The position numbers and the translations under genes are program-made. A stretch of 64,000 nt of DNA from Trigonopsis variabilis (lineage: Eukaryota > Ascomycota > Trigonopsidomycetes > Trigonopsidales > Trigonopsidaceae), in assembly GCA_003707065.3 (NCBI GenBank), contig PPXM03000001.1, forward strand, positions 1,798,001 to 1,862,000. Direction: 5' to 3'. Position 1 is the stretch's first letter; every line of letters begins with the position of its first letter. Under the pieces are notes generated by a model, which made no database searches, was not told where the DNA came from, and worked only from the letters and a program-made list of their open reading frames with translations. Below, one piece after another: positions 10,517 through 21,485 of this stretch.

Positions 10517-11947
10517 TCACAAATCACTACTCAAGGAAACCTTATCACTTGAGGTGGAGCGAGTAATAATACGGCTCGACTTTTCTGCAGAGACTGGAAT
10601 GTCAAATGATCCATCACCAGTGGTAATTTCGTAATCTCCTGTAGACACATCCTTGACTTGCCAGACTGTGTAGAATGTTGGTGCGACGGCAGCCAGAAAG
10701 GTAGCAAAAAGGGCCCAGAGTTGTCGATCCATTGCCACATCGACAGCACCCAGAACAAAGGCGATAACGGTTCCAATCCCACCGACACCATTAACCAAGG
10801 TATTGTAGCTGGTAACGAGTTTCAAGTCATCTGTTAATGACCCGACGAGCCAAAAGGTGTAGAACATAAGCTGATTCTCTAACCAACCGTAGAGAATGAA
10901 TAAGAAGGCTGATTTAATAAAAGTGGGATCCACCCAGTCAATAACATCAGTGTAAGGTCTTTTCTGATATTGGTACTGTACAACAAGGCCGTAGATATAG
11001 CTGGTGATGGAAAGGATGATGGTGAAGACGTATGCTCCGCGAGCCTTTGTCGATCGCGACCATCTGCGAGAATCCATTATAAGGCCGGTAATAAAACCAC
11101 CAATGAAGGGGCCTATGAGGTAAAAAAGTAGACTCAGAAGAGCTCGAGCACGAACAGTGTGATAAGCAGCGTTCCATGCCCACATATAAGAGAGATCCCA
11201 TTGGAAATAGATGAGCCATGGTAACAGAAATACGAATTCTTTGCGAAAGAAAGCCTTTGCGTTTGCTTTAAATTCTGCTTTCCACCCTTGGAAAGGCTCC
11301 AATTTCACCTTTGTGTGATCCGGACGAGAAACTTGGTCGGGGGATGGAAGAAGCAAGGCAGCCGGGAATGCTAAACACATGATTGAAGTGAACGTAAGGA
11401 AAGTTGCATAGGATACTGATCCACGTTCATTTCCTTTGGCATTCAGACCTAAAGATACCATTCCTCCTACGGCTCCACCGAAGTTTTGCATCGAAAACTT
11501 CAAAGCCACGGTTAGTCCTCGCTGAGTGTGACCTGGATATCCAAGTATAACAGCTCCTGAAGCACCCCAGAGAAACACACCGCCAATTCCAACAATGACA
11601 GCTCCCAAAATGATAAACCATTCATTCCCATACCGATTGTTGCAGTACAACGCAGCCCCGTACGGAGCATAGCAGAGCGTTCCGAGAAGAAGAGTAAACT
11701 TCACTCCGACTTTGTTAAGGAAAGGAGCCACAACAAGGCCACCGGCAGAAATGATTCCAAATACAATGGCGTTGGATACATTTGCCAGCTCTGGGGTCTC
11801 TTCACCCGCAGCACCAAGAGCATTTAATGCACAGAACATTCCTGGACAGCAAAATGCCGTCCACGCGACAAGCGCGGAAGCTCCTATCGGAGTTCTCAGA
11901 AAATTGATGTTAGGACCGAATCGATCAAATGTTTTGAAGATCCCCAT
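10517..11947 (-). CDS. UNC93-like major facilitator superfamily membrane protein
   Basis: 476 residues when started at the ATG at 11947 (MGIFKTFDRFGP), the usual beginning of this family. The frame stays open upstream to 12106, but the extra 53 residues are cysteine-rich and unlike the family, so they were left out. About 11-12 hydrophobic segments alternate with short loops. Features typical of fungal DUF895/UNC-93-like proteins are the FLRTPIGAS start, an LFWGASGAVILGYP-like segment and the QNFGGAVGG motif. It probably moves a small molecule or anchors a transport complex at the plasma or vacuolar membrane; substrates of this family are poorly known. It lies downstream of two flavin monooxygenases on the opposite strand and may supply their substrate (inference). 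Confidence 0.8.
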   Translation of the reverse strand: MGIFKTFDRFGPNINFLRTPIGASALVAWTAFCCPGMFCALNALGAAGEETPELANVSNAIVFGIISAGGLVVAPFLNKVGVKFTLLLGTLCYAPYGAALYCNNRYGNEWFIILGAVIVGIGGVFLWGASGAVILGYPGHTQRGLTVALKFSMQNFGGAVGGMVSLGLNAKGNERGSVSYATFLTFTSIMCLAFPAALLLPSPDQVSRPDHTKVKLEPFQGWKAEFKANAKAFFRKEFVFLLPWLIYFQWDLSYMWAWNAAYHTVRARALLSLLFYLIGPFIGGFITGLIMDSRRWSRSTKARGAYVFTIILSITSYIYGLVVQYQYQKRPYTDVIDWVDPTFIKSAFLFILYGWLENQLMFYTFWLVGSLTDDLKLVTSYNTLVNGVGGIGTVIAFVLGAVDVAMDRQLWALFATFLAAVAPTFYTVWQVKDVSTGDYEITTGDGSFDIPVSAEKSSRIITRSTSSDKVSLSSDL

Positions 11948-14643
11948 GATGTGGTCGAGCTGAACATGAGTCCATCTTGCAATATTAAAGGTGTTTTCAG
12001 CTATAGAAGCTAATGGCGGAGATCGTGGAAATGATGGAATTCTTACACACAGCGCACATACTCTTGCACTATATGAGCCACGGTATAAGACGCAATTATC
12101 ACACAAAAGCTGGATATATATTACGAATATCGGATAAGGATAATCGCAGTAGGCCCACAGAGATCACTGGAGACTTATCGGTTGGTTATCGCAAGCACGC
12201 CATCAGACACGTTCCTCAGAGTGAATCGGCGCTGGCGAGATCATGCATACCCCACAATTGAAAACCGAGAAAACAGTCCTTGTCTCCGGACATAACGCAT
12301 TTACCGCTGGAGCCGTGCACCCAGAAACATCAGAATCAAAATCGGTACCAGGATCCAGATGATTGCATCTCTAAACCTCTTAAATCGTAAAAGAATTCAA
12401 GACATATATAGAAGATGGCAATATTGAACTGTATCTTCGTATTTAGATATGGCTTCCCGACAATCTTAATCGGTTAAATGTTTGATTTTGTCTGCTTGAT
12501 TACGAAATCTAAAGGTGTGACACCAAACCTATTCAACGATGAAGCACAATAAAAGACAAGAAAATTATCCGCACGTAGCCCGATATCAAGTAAATCAAAA
12601 GCCAGTATGTTACTTTCATAATTTTAGACTCCTTCAACTAAAAAGACATCCTGGAAAGAGAATGCATCACTAAGAGTTTTGCTCTGTCTACTCGCCTTGG
12701 CGTTTTGCAAGAATTTTCATAACATAATTCTTTATAGTCTCAAATCTCCCAATTAACATGCAGTAATAGCAATATCTCAATTAATGATTACTCCCTGAGC
12801 AGCAGCTTCTGTTCACGCACACTGCCAGCTATTGAGAGTAACGGAAATCGTCAGCCGGGAACGGCAGATCCAAGAACGAGTGTGTACGCTACAGCAACTT
12901 TTATTTGACACCTGTGGAGCCATTTAAGGCGAATAGAAAGCTTCCGGCTTTAGATAAACGAGTAATGACGCTCATACCAGCAATGCTTATGCCAATAACG
13001 GATGTTCTGAGATGACAGACAATCCCACACTACACGTTAAATATCTTGATAATCGCTCATTTTCTTGCGAGATTGCTATACACACAAGGCTAGCGATTTG
13101 TATTACTGTCTGGCACACCGATTCTTCTGATTTGATTATTGTGTTGAAGAAAACTGGGCTTATCTATGTCGCGTTGGCCGCGCGTAATTTTCCAGACCAC
13201 ATCATCATTTTGTGGAGTAAAAGAAATACAAGCACACAAAGAACAGCTCGACATGGTTAGTGTAGACAAATGTGCCAAGCAAAGTATTTTTGCGACATAC
13301 ACAAAAACGCAAAGTCTCAGCTACTAAGATCAGCACCTGCCGACTTCGGCAGATTGCTTTCGATATCAAATTGACGCGTATGGCTCGTTCCTAAATGTCA
13401 GAATCGATCCCGAGTGGAACTAAATGTCAAAAAAAGACGCTTTTACTAGTTCATGGATTGGAATATAATGTAACCGAACGATACCAAGGGAAAATTTTTC
13501 TGTCTTTACGCGATACCTCAGTTTAAAAGATCTCAGAAATCATGGCTGGACTGCGAAAAGAGATCTAGCCGAATATGGAATCTAGTTTCGTTCCAAAAAA
13601 ATACACTGGCATCACCTTAAACCCGAGAAAAGCCGATTCCGCGAGGAATCTGATAACTCGGAACGGTCGCGACCGGACCAAAAAGGACGGCAAAAGTCAA
13701 CGGTGGACGATTCTTGGACGATTTCTTGACGTGACGTGAGTGTCAATTGACCCATTTTCTTGGTTTTTCTCTTTTTAGAATTGATCGTAGCTTGCTGGAG
13801 GCAACAAAACTACCTCGAATGAATGACATGGTGCAATGGATCCAAGTTCCCCCGGGAAAGGTTCGGATCGCAAGGGTAGCAAAAGCTTGATGGATCCAAG
13901 CAAATTTGCTTGTAAGACATTTAACCTACGCTAATACTGAACAGAGTCTGAAGAATATCAATGAAAAACACCTTTAGCGGAATATCGCCCTACTATAAAC
14001 ATAATATTGCCAGCGTGTCGATTCAAGAATGATATATGATGCTAGACAGAGCGACAACAAGAGTTTGTCGAGCTATCTGATTGATCTTATTTTATCAGAT
14101 GATGCCTCTGATCCGATGACGGAAAGATATTACCTCAAGAAGTCAGACCATAATTATTCATCAATCTCGTCTCTTTGCGGAAGATCAGCTTATCCTCTTT
14201 GAGGAATTCAATGCATGTAAGGGACTGACGGGTTAAGAATGGACTTAATATTGCTGAAAATGGAAAAAGAGCCATGACAAATCATGTCCTTACCCGGGTA
14301 GTTGGAAAATTTATCACTTGGAGCCAGCCGGTCAGTATACTATTCCGCTCTGTTGGATTGTGCTTATGCTTGATTCCATACTGCGAGAGATTTCAATTGA
14401 CTCTGTTAGTTAGCTAAGAAACAGACGTAGCTAAATAATCTGAAACTAATACCCGTGGCTTTCGAAGAATGATTTGCGACTCCAGCTAGGGAATGGATAT
14501 GGGTCTGAATTAAACACCGGGGCTTGAATAGGGAAGGATTACCGCTACTTCACCGAGATGTTTACAGCCGAGGTCTAATATATAGCTTGTGATGGCGCCA
14601 GACTTCTCCTCTCCTTACAGAAGGGTCATCGTTCTCGTCGAAA
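11948..14643. other. Long non-coding stretch upstream of the cell-wall protein gene
   Basis: 2.7 kb without a convincing gene; the only frames are under 90 codons and look random. It includes the promoters of the UNC93-like gene and of the cell-wall protein, with a TATA-like TAATATATAG at 14576-14585 about 60 bases before the latter's start. Long upstream regions are common for regulated fungal adhesin genes. Confidence 0.5.
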
Positions 14644-17600
14644 ATGGTGAAGCTCGCCGTCCTCTCGTTACTTGTTTCCTTCGCCAGCTTGGTGGTGTCA
14701 CAAAGCACCCAGTTCGCGTTAGGGTTAGCTACTAAATCATCAAATGGAACTGTCACGCCTGTCTCTGGATATACATTGACCTTGTTTTGGGATGCAGGTT
14801 TCAAGACTTCTTCCAACAACACCTACATCTTTGTGCCTGATGACGATGTCGAGACCGTTGCTTCGCAATACGGCTCCTTGACTCAGTACATTCGATTCAC
14901 TTTCTTGAACTCTTCTGAAAATGTCTTTACTTATGATGCTGGCACTGTTTCCAGCGATGAAGGATATCTCCTTTACGGGACCATCGGCAGCAGTGAGCTC
15001 ATCTACCTTACTGATGATGCCGAAGATAGTTCATTCTCCATTGCCAGCACCGGCTTACTGGAAAACAGCAATGCTCCTAGTGGCCTCGTTGCTTGTGGCC
15101 GCAACAGTCTTTATCAATTGGTGGAAGAATCAGACTGTACCACTGGCGATTACTTTTACTTGTATGCTCAAACTATTTCTACTGCTTCTTCTTCAACAGT
15201 TGCTTCTGCTACGAGCGCAGTTTCGTCTATTGCTTCTGCCAGTGCTACTGTTTCCTCAGCTTCTTCTTCGGTCGCATCTCTTGCTCCCGTCCCCACATCT
15301 GGTCAGACTAGTGACTTGACTTTTGCCCTTGGATTAGCCGACGTTGCTTCCGATGGCACGGTTACTCCTCTGTCTGGATACACTTTGACCTTGTTCTGGG
15401 ACGCAGGTTTCAAGACTGCTTCCAACAATACCTACATCTTTGTGCCTGATGACGACGTCGAGACTGTTGCTTCGCAATACGGCTCCTTGACTCAGTACAT
15501 TCGATTCACTTTCTTGAATTCTTCTGACAATGTCTTCACCCTTGAGGATGGCTCTATTTCTAGCGATGAGGGATACCTCATTTACGGAACTATTGGCAGC
15601 AGTGCTCTTATCTACCTTGTTCCAGATGCCGAGGATACTTCGTTCTTCGTCTCATCCTCTGGTCTTGTTGAGAACAGCAATGCTCCTACAGGATTAGTTG
15701 CTTGTGGCCGCAACAGTCTTTATCAATTAGTGGAAGCATCAGACTGTACTACTGGCGATTACCACTACTTGTATGCTCAAACTATTTCTACTGCTTCTTC
15801 TTCAGCAGTTGCTTCTGCTACGAGCGCGGCCTCTTCAATTGCTTCGGCCAGTGCCACTGTTTCTGCATCTACCACTGCTTCTCTCGCTCCCGTCCCCACA
15901 TCTGGTCAGACTAGTGACTTGACTTTTGCCCTTGGATTAGCCGACGTTGCTTCTGACGGCACTGTCACACCAGTCTCTGGATATACTTTGACCTTGTTCT
16001 GGGACTCTGGTTTCAAGACTGCTTCCAACAACACCTACATCTTTGTTCCAGATGATGATGTCGAGACCGTTGCTTCGCAATACGGCTCCTTGACTCAGTA
16101 TATTCGATTCACTTTCTTGAATTCTTCTGACAATGTCTTCACCCTTGAGGATGGCTCTATTTCTAGTGATGAAGGATACCTCATTTACGGAACTATTGGC
16201 AGCAGTGCTCTTATCTACCTTGTTCCAGATGCCGAGGATACTTCGTTCTTCGTCTCATCCTCTGGTCTTGTTGAGAACAGCAATGCTCCTACGGGATTAG
16301 TTGCTTGTGGCCGCAACAGTCTTTATCAATTAGTGGAAGCATCAGACTGTACTACTGGCGATTACCTTTACTTGTATGCTCAAGCTATTTCTACTTCTTC
16401 GTCAGCAGTTGCTTCTGCTACGAGTGCAGTTTCGTCTATTGCTTCTGCCAGCGCTACTGTTTCTGCATCTACCACTGCTTCTCTCGCTCCTGTTCCTACA
16501 TCTGGCCAAACAAGTGATCTGACGTTTGCCCTTGGATTGGCGGATGTTGCTTCCGATGGCACTGTTAGTCCTCTGTCTGGATACACCTTGACCTTGTTTT
16601 GGGACTCTGGTTTCAAGACTGCTTCCAACAATACCTACATCTTTGTGCCTGATGACGACGTCGAGACCGTTGCTTCGCAATACGGCTCCTTGACTCAGTA
16701 TATTCGATTCACTTTCTTGAATTCTTCTGACAATGTCTTCACCCTTGAGGATGGCTCTATTTCTAGTGATGAAGGATACCTCATTTACGGAACTATTGGC
16801 AGCAGTGCTCTTATCTACCTTGTTCCAGATGCCGAGGATGCTTCGTTCTTCGTCTCATCCTCTGGTCTTGTTGAGAACAGCAATGCTCCTACAGGATTAG
16901 TTGCTTGTGGCCGCAACAGTCTCTATCAATTAGTGGAAGCATCAGACTGTACTACTGGCGATTACCACTACTTGTATGCCTCAGTCATTTCTTCCTCCTC
17001 TTCCTCGTTGGCCGCTTCTGCCAGCGCTACTGTTTCTTCAGTTCCTTCGGGATTGTCATCTGCTAACGCGACTTCTGGTTCTCCTTCCATCACTGCTACT
17101 ACTAGTGGAATCGCAACTGGAGCCACAACTGAAGCCTCTGCCATTGCTACTTCTGGATTGCCATCTTCTGCTCTTGCATCTTTGACTCCTTCGGGATCTG
17201 TTAATGCTATTACGACGACTTCAGGCACTGCCAGCGCCTCGTCTACCCCCATCTACTTTTCTTTTGATTTCGATGGATATGAGATCACCCTTGATGTTGA
17301 CACAAACGAAATTGTGCTAACGATTTCAAGTCTGGTCAAGCGAGCTCTCGCACTTAGTGGCTGCTTTGTTCTTGATGGTTCTTATCTTCTCGCCGATGGT
17401 AAATATTACCTCTACACCGACTCAACGGGCAAGATCTATGCCTCTGAAACCATTCCTTCAGGAGCTATTTCCAACTGGTCCTATGAAAACGGTGTCTTGA
17501 CCCTTGGTGGATACTCTCCCTTCTACTTCTGCTCTGGCTCCTCGACCTCTTATTTCTACGTGAAGACCGGGTCTTCTTACGCTTGCTCAGCCTACACTGA

Positions 17601-18381
17601 GGTTACACCAACCGTCGTTGCTTCATGTACCGGAGTGTCTTCGTCTATTGTTCTGTCGACTTCTTCTTTAAGGTACGTTTTCGGATTTATTTTAGCTAAC
17701 TTCAGTAACTCAAGTGCTCCTCAAACGACTTCCCTTTCTTCTGGCAGTGGCAATGGCGTTGGCGGATCCACCGTCACGGTGATCGCTGGATCTACTTACA
17801 CGATTCCTTGTGAAGAGTGCACAAAGACAACAGCGCTTCCCTCCGGATACACTGTGACTGTCATTAATGGTGTCACAGTGACTGTTCCCTGCTCAACTAC
17901 CTCGGGTGCTGCTCTTCCTTCCGGATATACGGTGACCGTTGTTAATGGTGTTACTGTGACTGTTCCTTGTTCAACTGCCACTGGTGCTCCCGTCACGACT
18001 GCCACTTCTGGCTCAGAAGAGGCCGCCGTTCCCTCAGGATACACCGTAACTGTTGTTAATGGAATCACTGTGACTGTGCCCTGCTCGACGACTACTGGCG
18101 CTGGTGCTATTGCTACTTCTCCTTCCGAGGAAGGTAGCGAGAGTTCAACCGCTACTGAAGCTGCTGCTAACGAAGCTGGTGCCACATCTGGTGCTGCTTC
18201 TACTGCTGGCGCTGCTGCATCGGGAACTGTTGTTGGACAGGCTGAGGAGACATCGACTTCTTCCACTGAGTCTAGTTCCGAGTCTGGTTCTGCTGAATCT
18301 AGTGAATATGCAGGAGCAGCTTCTCGAAACTCTGTTTCTTTGTTACCCTTAGCTCTTCTCCCACTGCTTGTTCTCGTCTGA
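14644..18381 (+). CDS. GPI-anchored cell-wall protein with four tandem ectodomain repeats (adhesin-like)
   Basis: The unspliced frame is 1,245 residues. Residues 1-20 form a signal peptide (MVKLAVLSLLVSF...). Four near-identical domains of about 200 residues follow, each starting around FALGLA and ending with a two-cysteine segment (VACGRNSLYQLV...DCTTGDY). They are separated by Ser/Ala-rich linkers. Then come a Ser/Thr-rich stalk, a single distinct domain with four cysteines (about residues 870-1000), three V/T-rich repeats of the type PSGYTVTVVNGVTVTVPC, another Ser/Ala/Glu-rich stalk, and a hydrophobic C-terminus (LLPLALLPLLVLV) typical of a GPI signal. It should be exported and linked to the cell wall. 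The domain family is not recognised by name. Bases 17673-17705 look like an in-frame 33-nt intron; removing it gives 1,234 residues. Adhesion is inferred from architecture, not shown. Confidence 0.82.
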   Translation: MVKLAVLSLLVSFASLVVSQSTQFALGLATKSSNGTVTPVSGYTLTLFWDAGFKTSSNNTYIFVPDDDVETVASQYGSLTQYIRFTFLNSSENVFTYDAGTVSSDEGYLLYGTIGSSELIYLTDDAEDSSFSIASTGLLENSNAPSGLVACGRNSLYQLVEESDCTTGDYFYLYAQTISTASSSTVASATSAVSSIASASATVSSASSSVASLAPVPTSGQTSDLTFALGLADVASDGTVTPLSGYTLTLFWDAGFKTASNNTYIFVPDDDVETVASQYGSLTQYIRFTFLNSSDNVFTLEDGSISSDEGYLIYGTIGSSALIYLVPDAEDTSFFVSSSGLVENSNAPTGLVACGRNSLYQLVEASDCTTGDYHYLYAQTISTASSSAVASATSAASSIASASATVSASTTASLAPVPTSGQTSDLTFALGLADVASDGTVTPVSGYTLTLFWDSGFKTASNNTYIFVPDDDVETVASQYGSLTQYIRFTFLNSSDNVFTLEDGSISSDEGYLIYGTIGSSALIYLVPDAEDTSFFVSSSGLVENSNAPTGLVACGRNSLYQLVEASDCTTGDYLYLYAQAISTSSSAVASATSAVSSIASASATVSASTTASLAPVPTSGQTSDLTFALGLADVASDGTVSPLSGYTLTLFWDSGFKTASNNTYIFVPDDDVETVASQYGSLTQYIRFTFLNSSDNVFTLEDGSISSDEGYLIYGTIGSSALIYLVPDAEDASFFVSSSGLVENSNAPTGLVACGRNSLYQLVEASDCTTGDYHYLYASVISSSSSSLAASASATVSSVPSGLSSANATSGSPSITATTSGIATGATTEASAIATSGLPSSALASLTPSGSVNAITTTSGTASASSTPIYFSFDFDGYEITLDVDTNEIVLTISSLVKRALALSGCFVLDGSYLLADGKYYLYTDSTGKIYASETIPSGAISNWSYENGVLTLGGYSPFYFCSGSSTSYFYVKTGSSYACSAYTEVTPTVVASCTGVSSSIVLSTSSLRYVFGFILANFSNSSAPQTTSLSSGSGNGVGGSTVTVIAGSTYTIPCEECTKTTALPSGYTVTVINGVTVTVPCSTTSGAALPSGYTVTVVNGVTVTVPCSTATGAPVTTATSGSEEAAVPSGYTVTVVNGITVTVPCSTTTGAGAIATSPSEEGSESSTATEAAANEAGATSGAASTAGAAASGTVVGQAEETSTSSTESSSESGSAESSEYAGAASRNSVSLLPLALLPLLVLV
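14701..16980 (+). repeat. Four tandem in-frame repeats of about 600 bp
   Basis: Repeat starts are near 14701, 15304, 15907 and 16507 (periods of about 603, 603 and 600 bases). Copies 2-4 are nearly identical at DNA level over most of their length, including synonymous sites, which indicates recent expansion or ongoing homogenisation. Copy 1 is the most diverged. The Ser/Ala linker at the end of each unit varies in length. Confidence 0.9.
17836..18090 (+). repeat. Three V/T-rich peptide repeats in the wall-protein stalk
   Basis: Units at about 17836-17897, 17914-17977 and 18025-18090 each encode PSGYTVTV-(V/I)-NG-(V/I)-TVTVPCST. A degenerate fourth unit precedes them around 17770-17815 (STVTVIAGSTYTIPC). 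The core is strongly beta-prone. Confidence 0.85.
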
Positions 18382-19502
18382 ACTCAGTAACCCTGTGTTC
18401 TCTTTTTGATGATTCATTAGATGACTCTTCTTGTTATATACTTTAATGAAATTGAATGTCAGTTTTTCCTAAATAAGTTAGCTCGTAAGTTAACTTTGAC
18501 GTTTCGTATATTTAGAATAGTGGACGTTTGCTGTTAGAGTCCGAAACATTTTGAAAAGTACATGCAGTCACGTGGTTTCAGTATTGCTCTCATGGGTGCA
18601 GCAGTACTTTTAGTTGTCATATCGTGATGGCAGATTCCTCAATCCCATTCATTGTATGGTAACAACTTCGAAGATGTACAGAATAGGAAACCCTCATAAC
18701 TTTTTGTGGAGATGAGAATGTCGAGCATTTATTTTGACTGCGCGTAGTCATGATTCTGATCATGCACTCCCACGACCGCGAAGCCGACTTCGGTGCCATG
18801 TCCAGGACAAGCTTTGAGCTTTCCGTAATTTAGATGGCAGACAAATACGTGGCCTAACTGCATAATTTTCTAGTTCTTAGTTCTTCTCAGTCTGTACGGA
18901 TCACCAGCCTTGCGGCATGGATCTTCGATCCTGCAGAAAGAGCTTAATACTCACAGGTCTCAAAGAATGCAGGACAGCGCAGTAAAGCATCATTGTCCTT
19001 CACAAGCTTTGCCAAGATAACTCGTTATTCGAGCTCTCCTTCCTCATTGGTAATATCTGGGAACCTTAGTGATACGATTTTGTCCCAGGCCAGAAGCATT
19101 ATTCTACGTTTCCTTGGGAAAGATTTCTTGCGCAAGTTGTTGAATGTAGCAAAAATCTTCTTGTTCCGCTAATTCCTCACCTTGAAACTTCATGTAATCT
19201 ACGATGGTCTCTCAAGCTAGATTTTACCAGTTCTTCTCTGATAAGTTCTCAGATATGCTCAGTCAATTACCGATCGAATAGTTTGCAAGAAATGTATCAG
19301 ATGTAGTAGACGCTATCTCAGCAAGTCCTCACAAGTGCTCCAAGTTTCGTTAGGCGGAGCTTCTTTCCTAACATATAATAGCGGAATACCGCCAACGACC
19401 TATACTAGCTTGTTATCGCTGGATATCTTTCCACATTCTAGATTCAAGCGGCTACGTACCCTAGAGAGGCATCAAACATTTTCAACTATAATACTGTATT
19501 CA
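18382..19502. other. Intergenic region between convergent genes
   Basis: 1.1 kb between the 3' ends of the wall-protein gene and the dioxygenase gene. Short frames only, with no recognisable gene, tRNA or repeat. Confidence 0.5.
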
Positions 19503-20729
19503 TTATTGCTGAAGCTTCCACGGACGTGCTTTTTCCTTGTCGTTATCCCACATGCTTACAAGGATTTCCCGAACATAGCCTCGTTTCCATCCGAGCCGAC
19601 CATGGCTGACCGCATAATTATCAACTAGTAGTAGATCTCCTTTGTTCCAATCATGGATGTACTCGTGATCCAGCGATATTTGCAGAATTTTATCGAGGTC
19701 AGCCGTGCTTATAGGTGTACCATCGTAAAAGCTTAGTTTACTCTCATTGTTATTAGGCTCGTCTTTGAGATGGCCGTAGCGGCCTACCAGTCCGCTGAAG
19801 AAAATGGGCTTGCCGCTGTAAGGGTGCACTCGTATGGCTGGAGTTCTCATTGTGATGGTAAGATGTCCGCCGATATCTGAGGATTCCCAAGTAAACTCGT
19901 TGGTAAGCTGTCGAACCCGTTTCTCAACTTTTCCTCGTACTCGAGTTTGGAAAAAAGCCTCATCTTTCGCATTGCCAGGAACGTATGTGTACGCCCGCTC
20001 TTCTGGAGTCAAGTCCTGGCCAAACCCATCTTCATCTGCCCATGAGAACTTATTCGAATGCAGTTCTTGCCCTCGAGGAGGATACTTTTGAGTAATAGCA
20101 AGCCCTCCGTGCTTGGATACATCGACTAAGAACGAAGGAACCTGCTCTCTGATCTTGTCGAATAGTTCTCGGTTGCTGCCAATTGGCGTCTCTCCACCAA
20201 ATCCTGGTGGAGGAATCTCATTACAGAAAAAATGGATATTGGTGGGAAAGTTTGTATATCGGGCATACTCACTGTGCTGATAGAACCGTCGTTCGGGAGC
20301 TCCTTCATTTGCGCTATGAACGTTTGGTGCTCTTGGGGTCCGCTGTCCTGCCAAACCAAGCTGTACAAACGGTCTATTGCCTCTGGGCACCTCAATTGCA
20401 TGTATGAAGTCGCTGAAGATCTGAGCCGAAGGAGAAACATCTGGTGGTATTACCCCTCGTAATAAAACGGCTCCATGTTTGTCTAACGCTTTCGTAAAGA
20501 ACCCCTGGGACGATAGTTTTGCTAACAGGTTCTTGGAATCCTGGAGAGTCCATCCTGCTTCGTTGTCTTCCACAGTGTACCCTTTAGGAAACTCATATCC
20601 GTCGACGATATGTACGTTGGGAACCGTTATTTCTTTCAATCTGATCTCATCATCCTTATCGACAGTCATTCGTTCGAACAACCCTTGAATTAACCATCTT
20701 ATCCATTTATATTTATAAGATGTATCCAC
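19503..20729 (-). CDS. TauD/TfdA-family Fe(II)/2-oxoglutarate dioxygenase
   Basis: 408 residues from the ATG at 20729, or 388 from the ATG at 20669 (MTVDKDDEIRL). The shorter form is plausible because the first 20 residues look unlike the family. The enzyme would oxidise a small substrate using 2-oxoglutarate and O2 in the cytosol. Iron ligands fit the family facial triad: H-S-E in YQHSEYARY near residue 173 and a distal His in AVSHGR near residue 376, followed by an Arg (REILVSMWD) for 2-oxoglutarate. GGETPIGSNREL is the usual family signature. Family members release sulfite from sulfonates or hydroxylate acids and amines; this one's substrate is unknown. It is divergent from an anion-type permease, suggesting uptake and use of the same compound (inference). 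Confidence 0.85.
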   Translation of the reverse strand: MDTSYKYKWIRWLIQGLFERMTVDKDDEIRLKEITVPNVHIVDGYEFPKGYTVEDNEAGWTLQDSKNLLAKLSSQGFFTKALDKHGAVLLRGVIPPDVSPSAQIFSDFIHAIEVPRGNRPFVQLGLAGQRTPRAPNVHSANEGAPERRFYQHSEYARYTNFPTNIHFFCNEIPPPGFGGETPIGSNRELFDKIREQVPSFLVDVSKHGGLAITQKYPPRGQELHSNKFSWADEDGFGQDLTPEERAYTYVPGNAKDEAFFQTRVRGKVEKRVRQLTNEFTWESSDIGGHLTITMRTPAIRVHPYSGKPIFFSGLVGRYGHLKDEPNNNESKLSFYDGTPISTADLDKILQISLDHEYIHDWNKGDLLLVDNYAVSHGRLGWKRGYVREILVSMWDNDKEKARPWKLQQ

Positions 20730-21485
20730 TTTAGGAACCGCATTTTCAACTCATGAGACTCGGTATAGACTTTTGCACCCGCTATTATGTTGTCTCGAGA
20801 ACGTCCTTGGTTGCAGGAGAAGGTATAGGCACCTCGTTCACATATAATAAGAGTCCTACCCTCTCGTTAGCATTCAGACTTGATTTATAGAGTTCTTTTA
20901 CTCAGAATCAGTCTCCAATTTCATAGGATCTATGCCTTATTTTTGATTTGTGATTGGGCAAGATAGGTACTGCATGAATCCCGACATTGCGTGCTGGGCC
21001 AAAAAGGGTTTCAGAGCTCTAAAGACAGAACTAGCGTCTACAATTGCTCAAGAGTTGCTCTAGAGCCTTGGAGAGCAAGCTTAATCTCAATCAAGTTGAA
21101 AATGAAATGGCTCCAAGGAACTTGTGTTGAGCTAAGCTGCAATGAGAGCAGGTTTTCTGCTCGAAATACAGAAGGAAACTAGTTCCTGGGGTATTTAATT
21201 TATTATTTTAATATACTGAAGCCATTTATTTCCGATCTTTCTTTGCATTTTGTCTCGTTTGGGACATATCAGGGTTCACAAGATAGTGTGGAATTGAGGG
21301 AAATGGTGGAAATGGTGGAAATGGTGGAGATGGTGTCAGTTGCTGATCAGGAGAATCCCGTTTCGGAAAGTCCATCGGCTCTTCTGACAGTCGGTGGGGG
21401 ACAATCGCCGAGATGCAAATTTGTAAAGTCAGTGTCGTGCTAGCTTTTCATATAATGCAGAGAACTTGCACTCAAGTGAGCAAGA
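20730..21485. promoter_or_regulatory. Divergent promoter of the dioxygenase and ACS permease genes
   Basis: About 0.75 kb shared by two genes transcribed outward. Includes TTATAAATATAAATGGATAAG on the minus strand directly upstream of the dioxygenase start, with a GATAAG site. On the permease side lies a short tandem repeat (21300-21335). No other gene is seen. Confidence 0.4.
21300..21335 (+). repeat. 9-bp tandem repeat, about four copies
   Basis: Unit GAAATGGTG; the last copy has one change (GAGATGGTG). It lies about 150 bases upstream of the permease start codon, probably within its promoter or 5' UTR. Confidence 0.8.

Noticed and set aside
11948-12106. 53-residue N-terminal extension of the UNC93-like protein
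   Set aside because: Open frame only; cysteine-rich and unlike the family, which normally starts near the first membrane segment at the ATG used here.
17796-18266. A 156-codon minus-strand frame antisense to the wall-protein stalk
   Set aside because: It mirrors the V/T-rich repeats of the plus-strand gene and has the low-complexity composition expected of a shadow frame.
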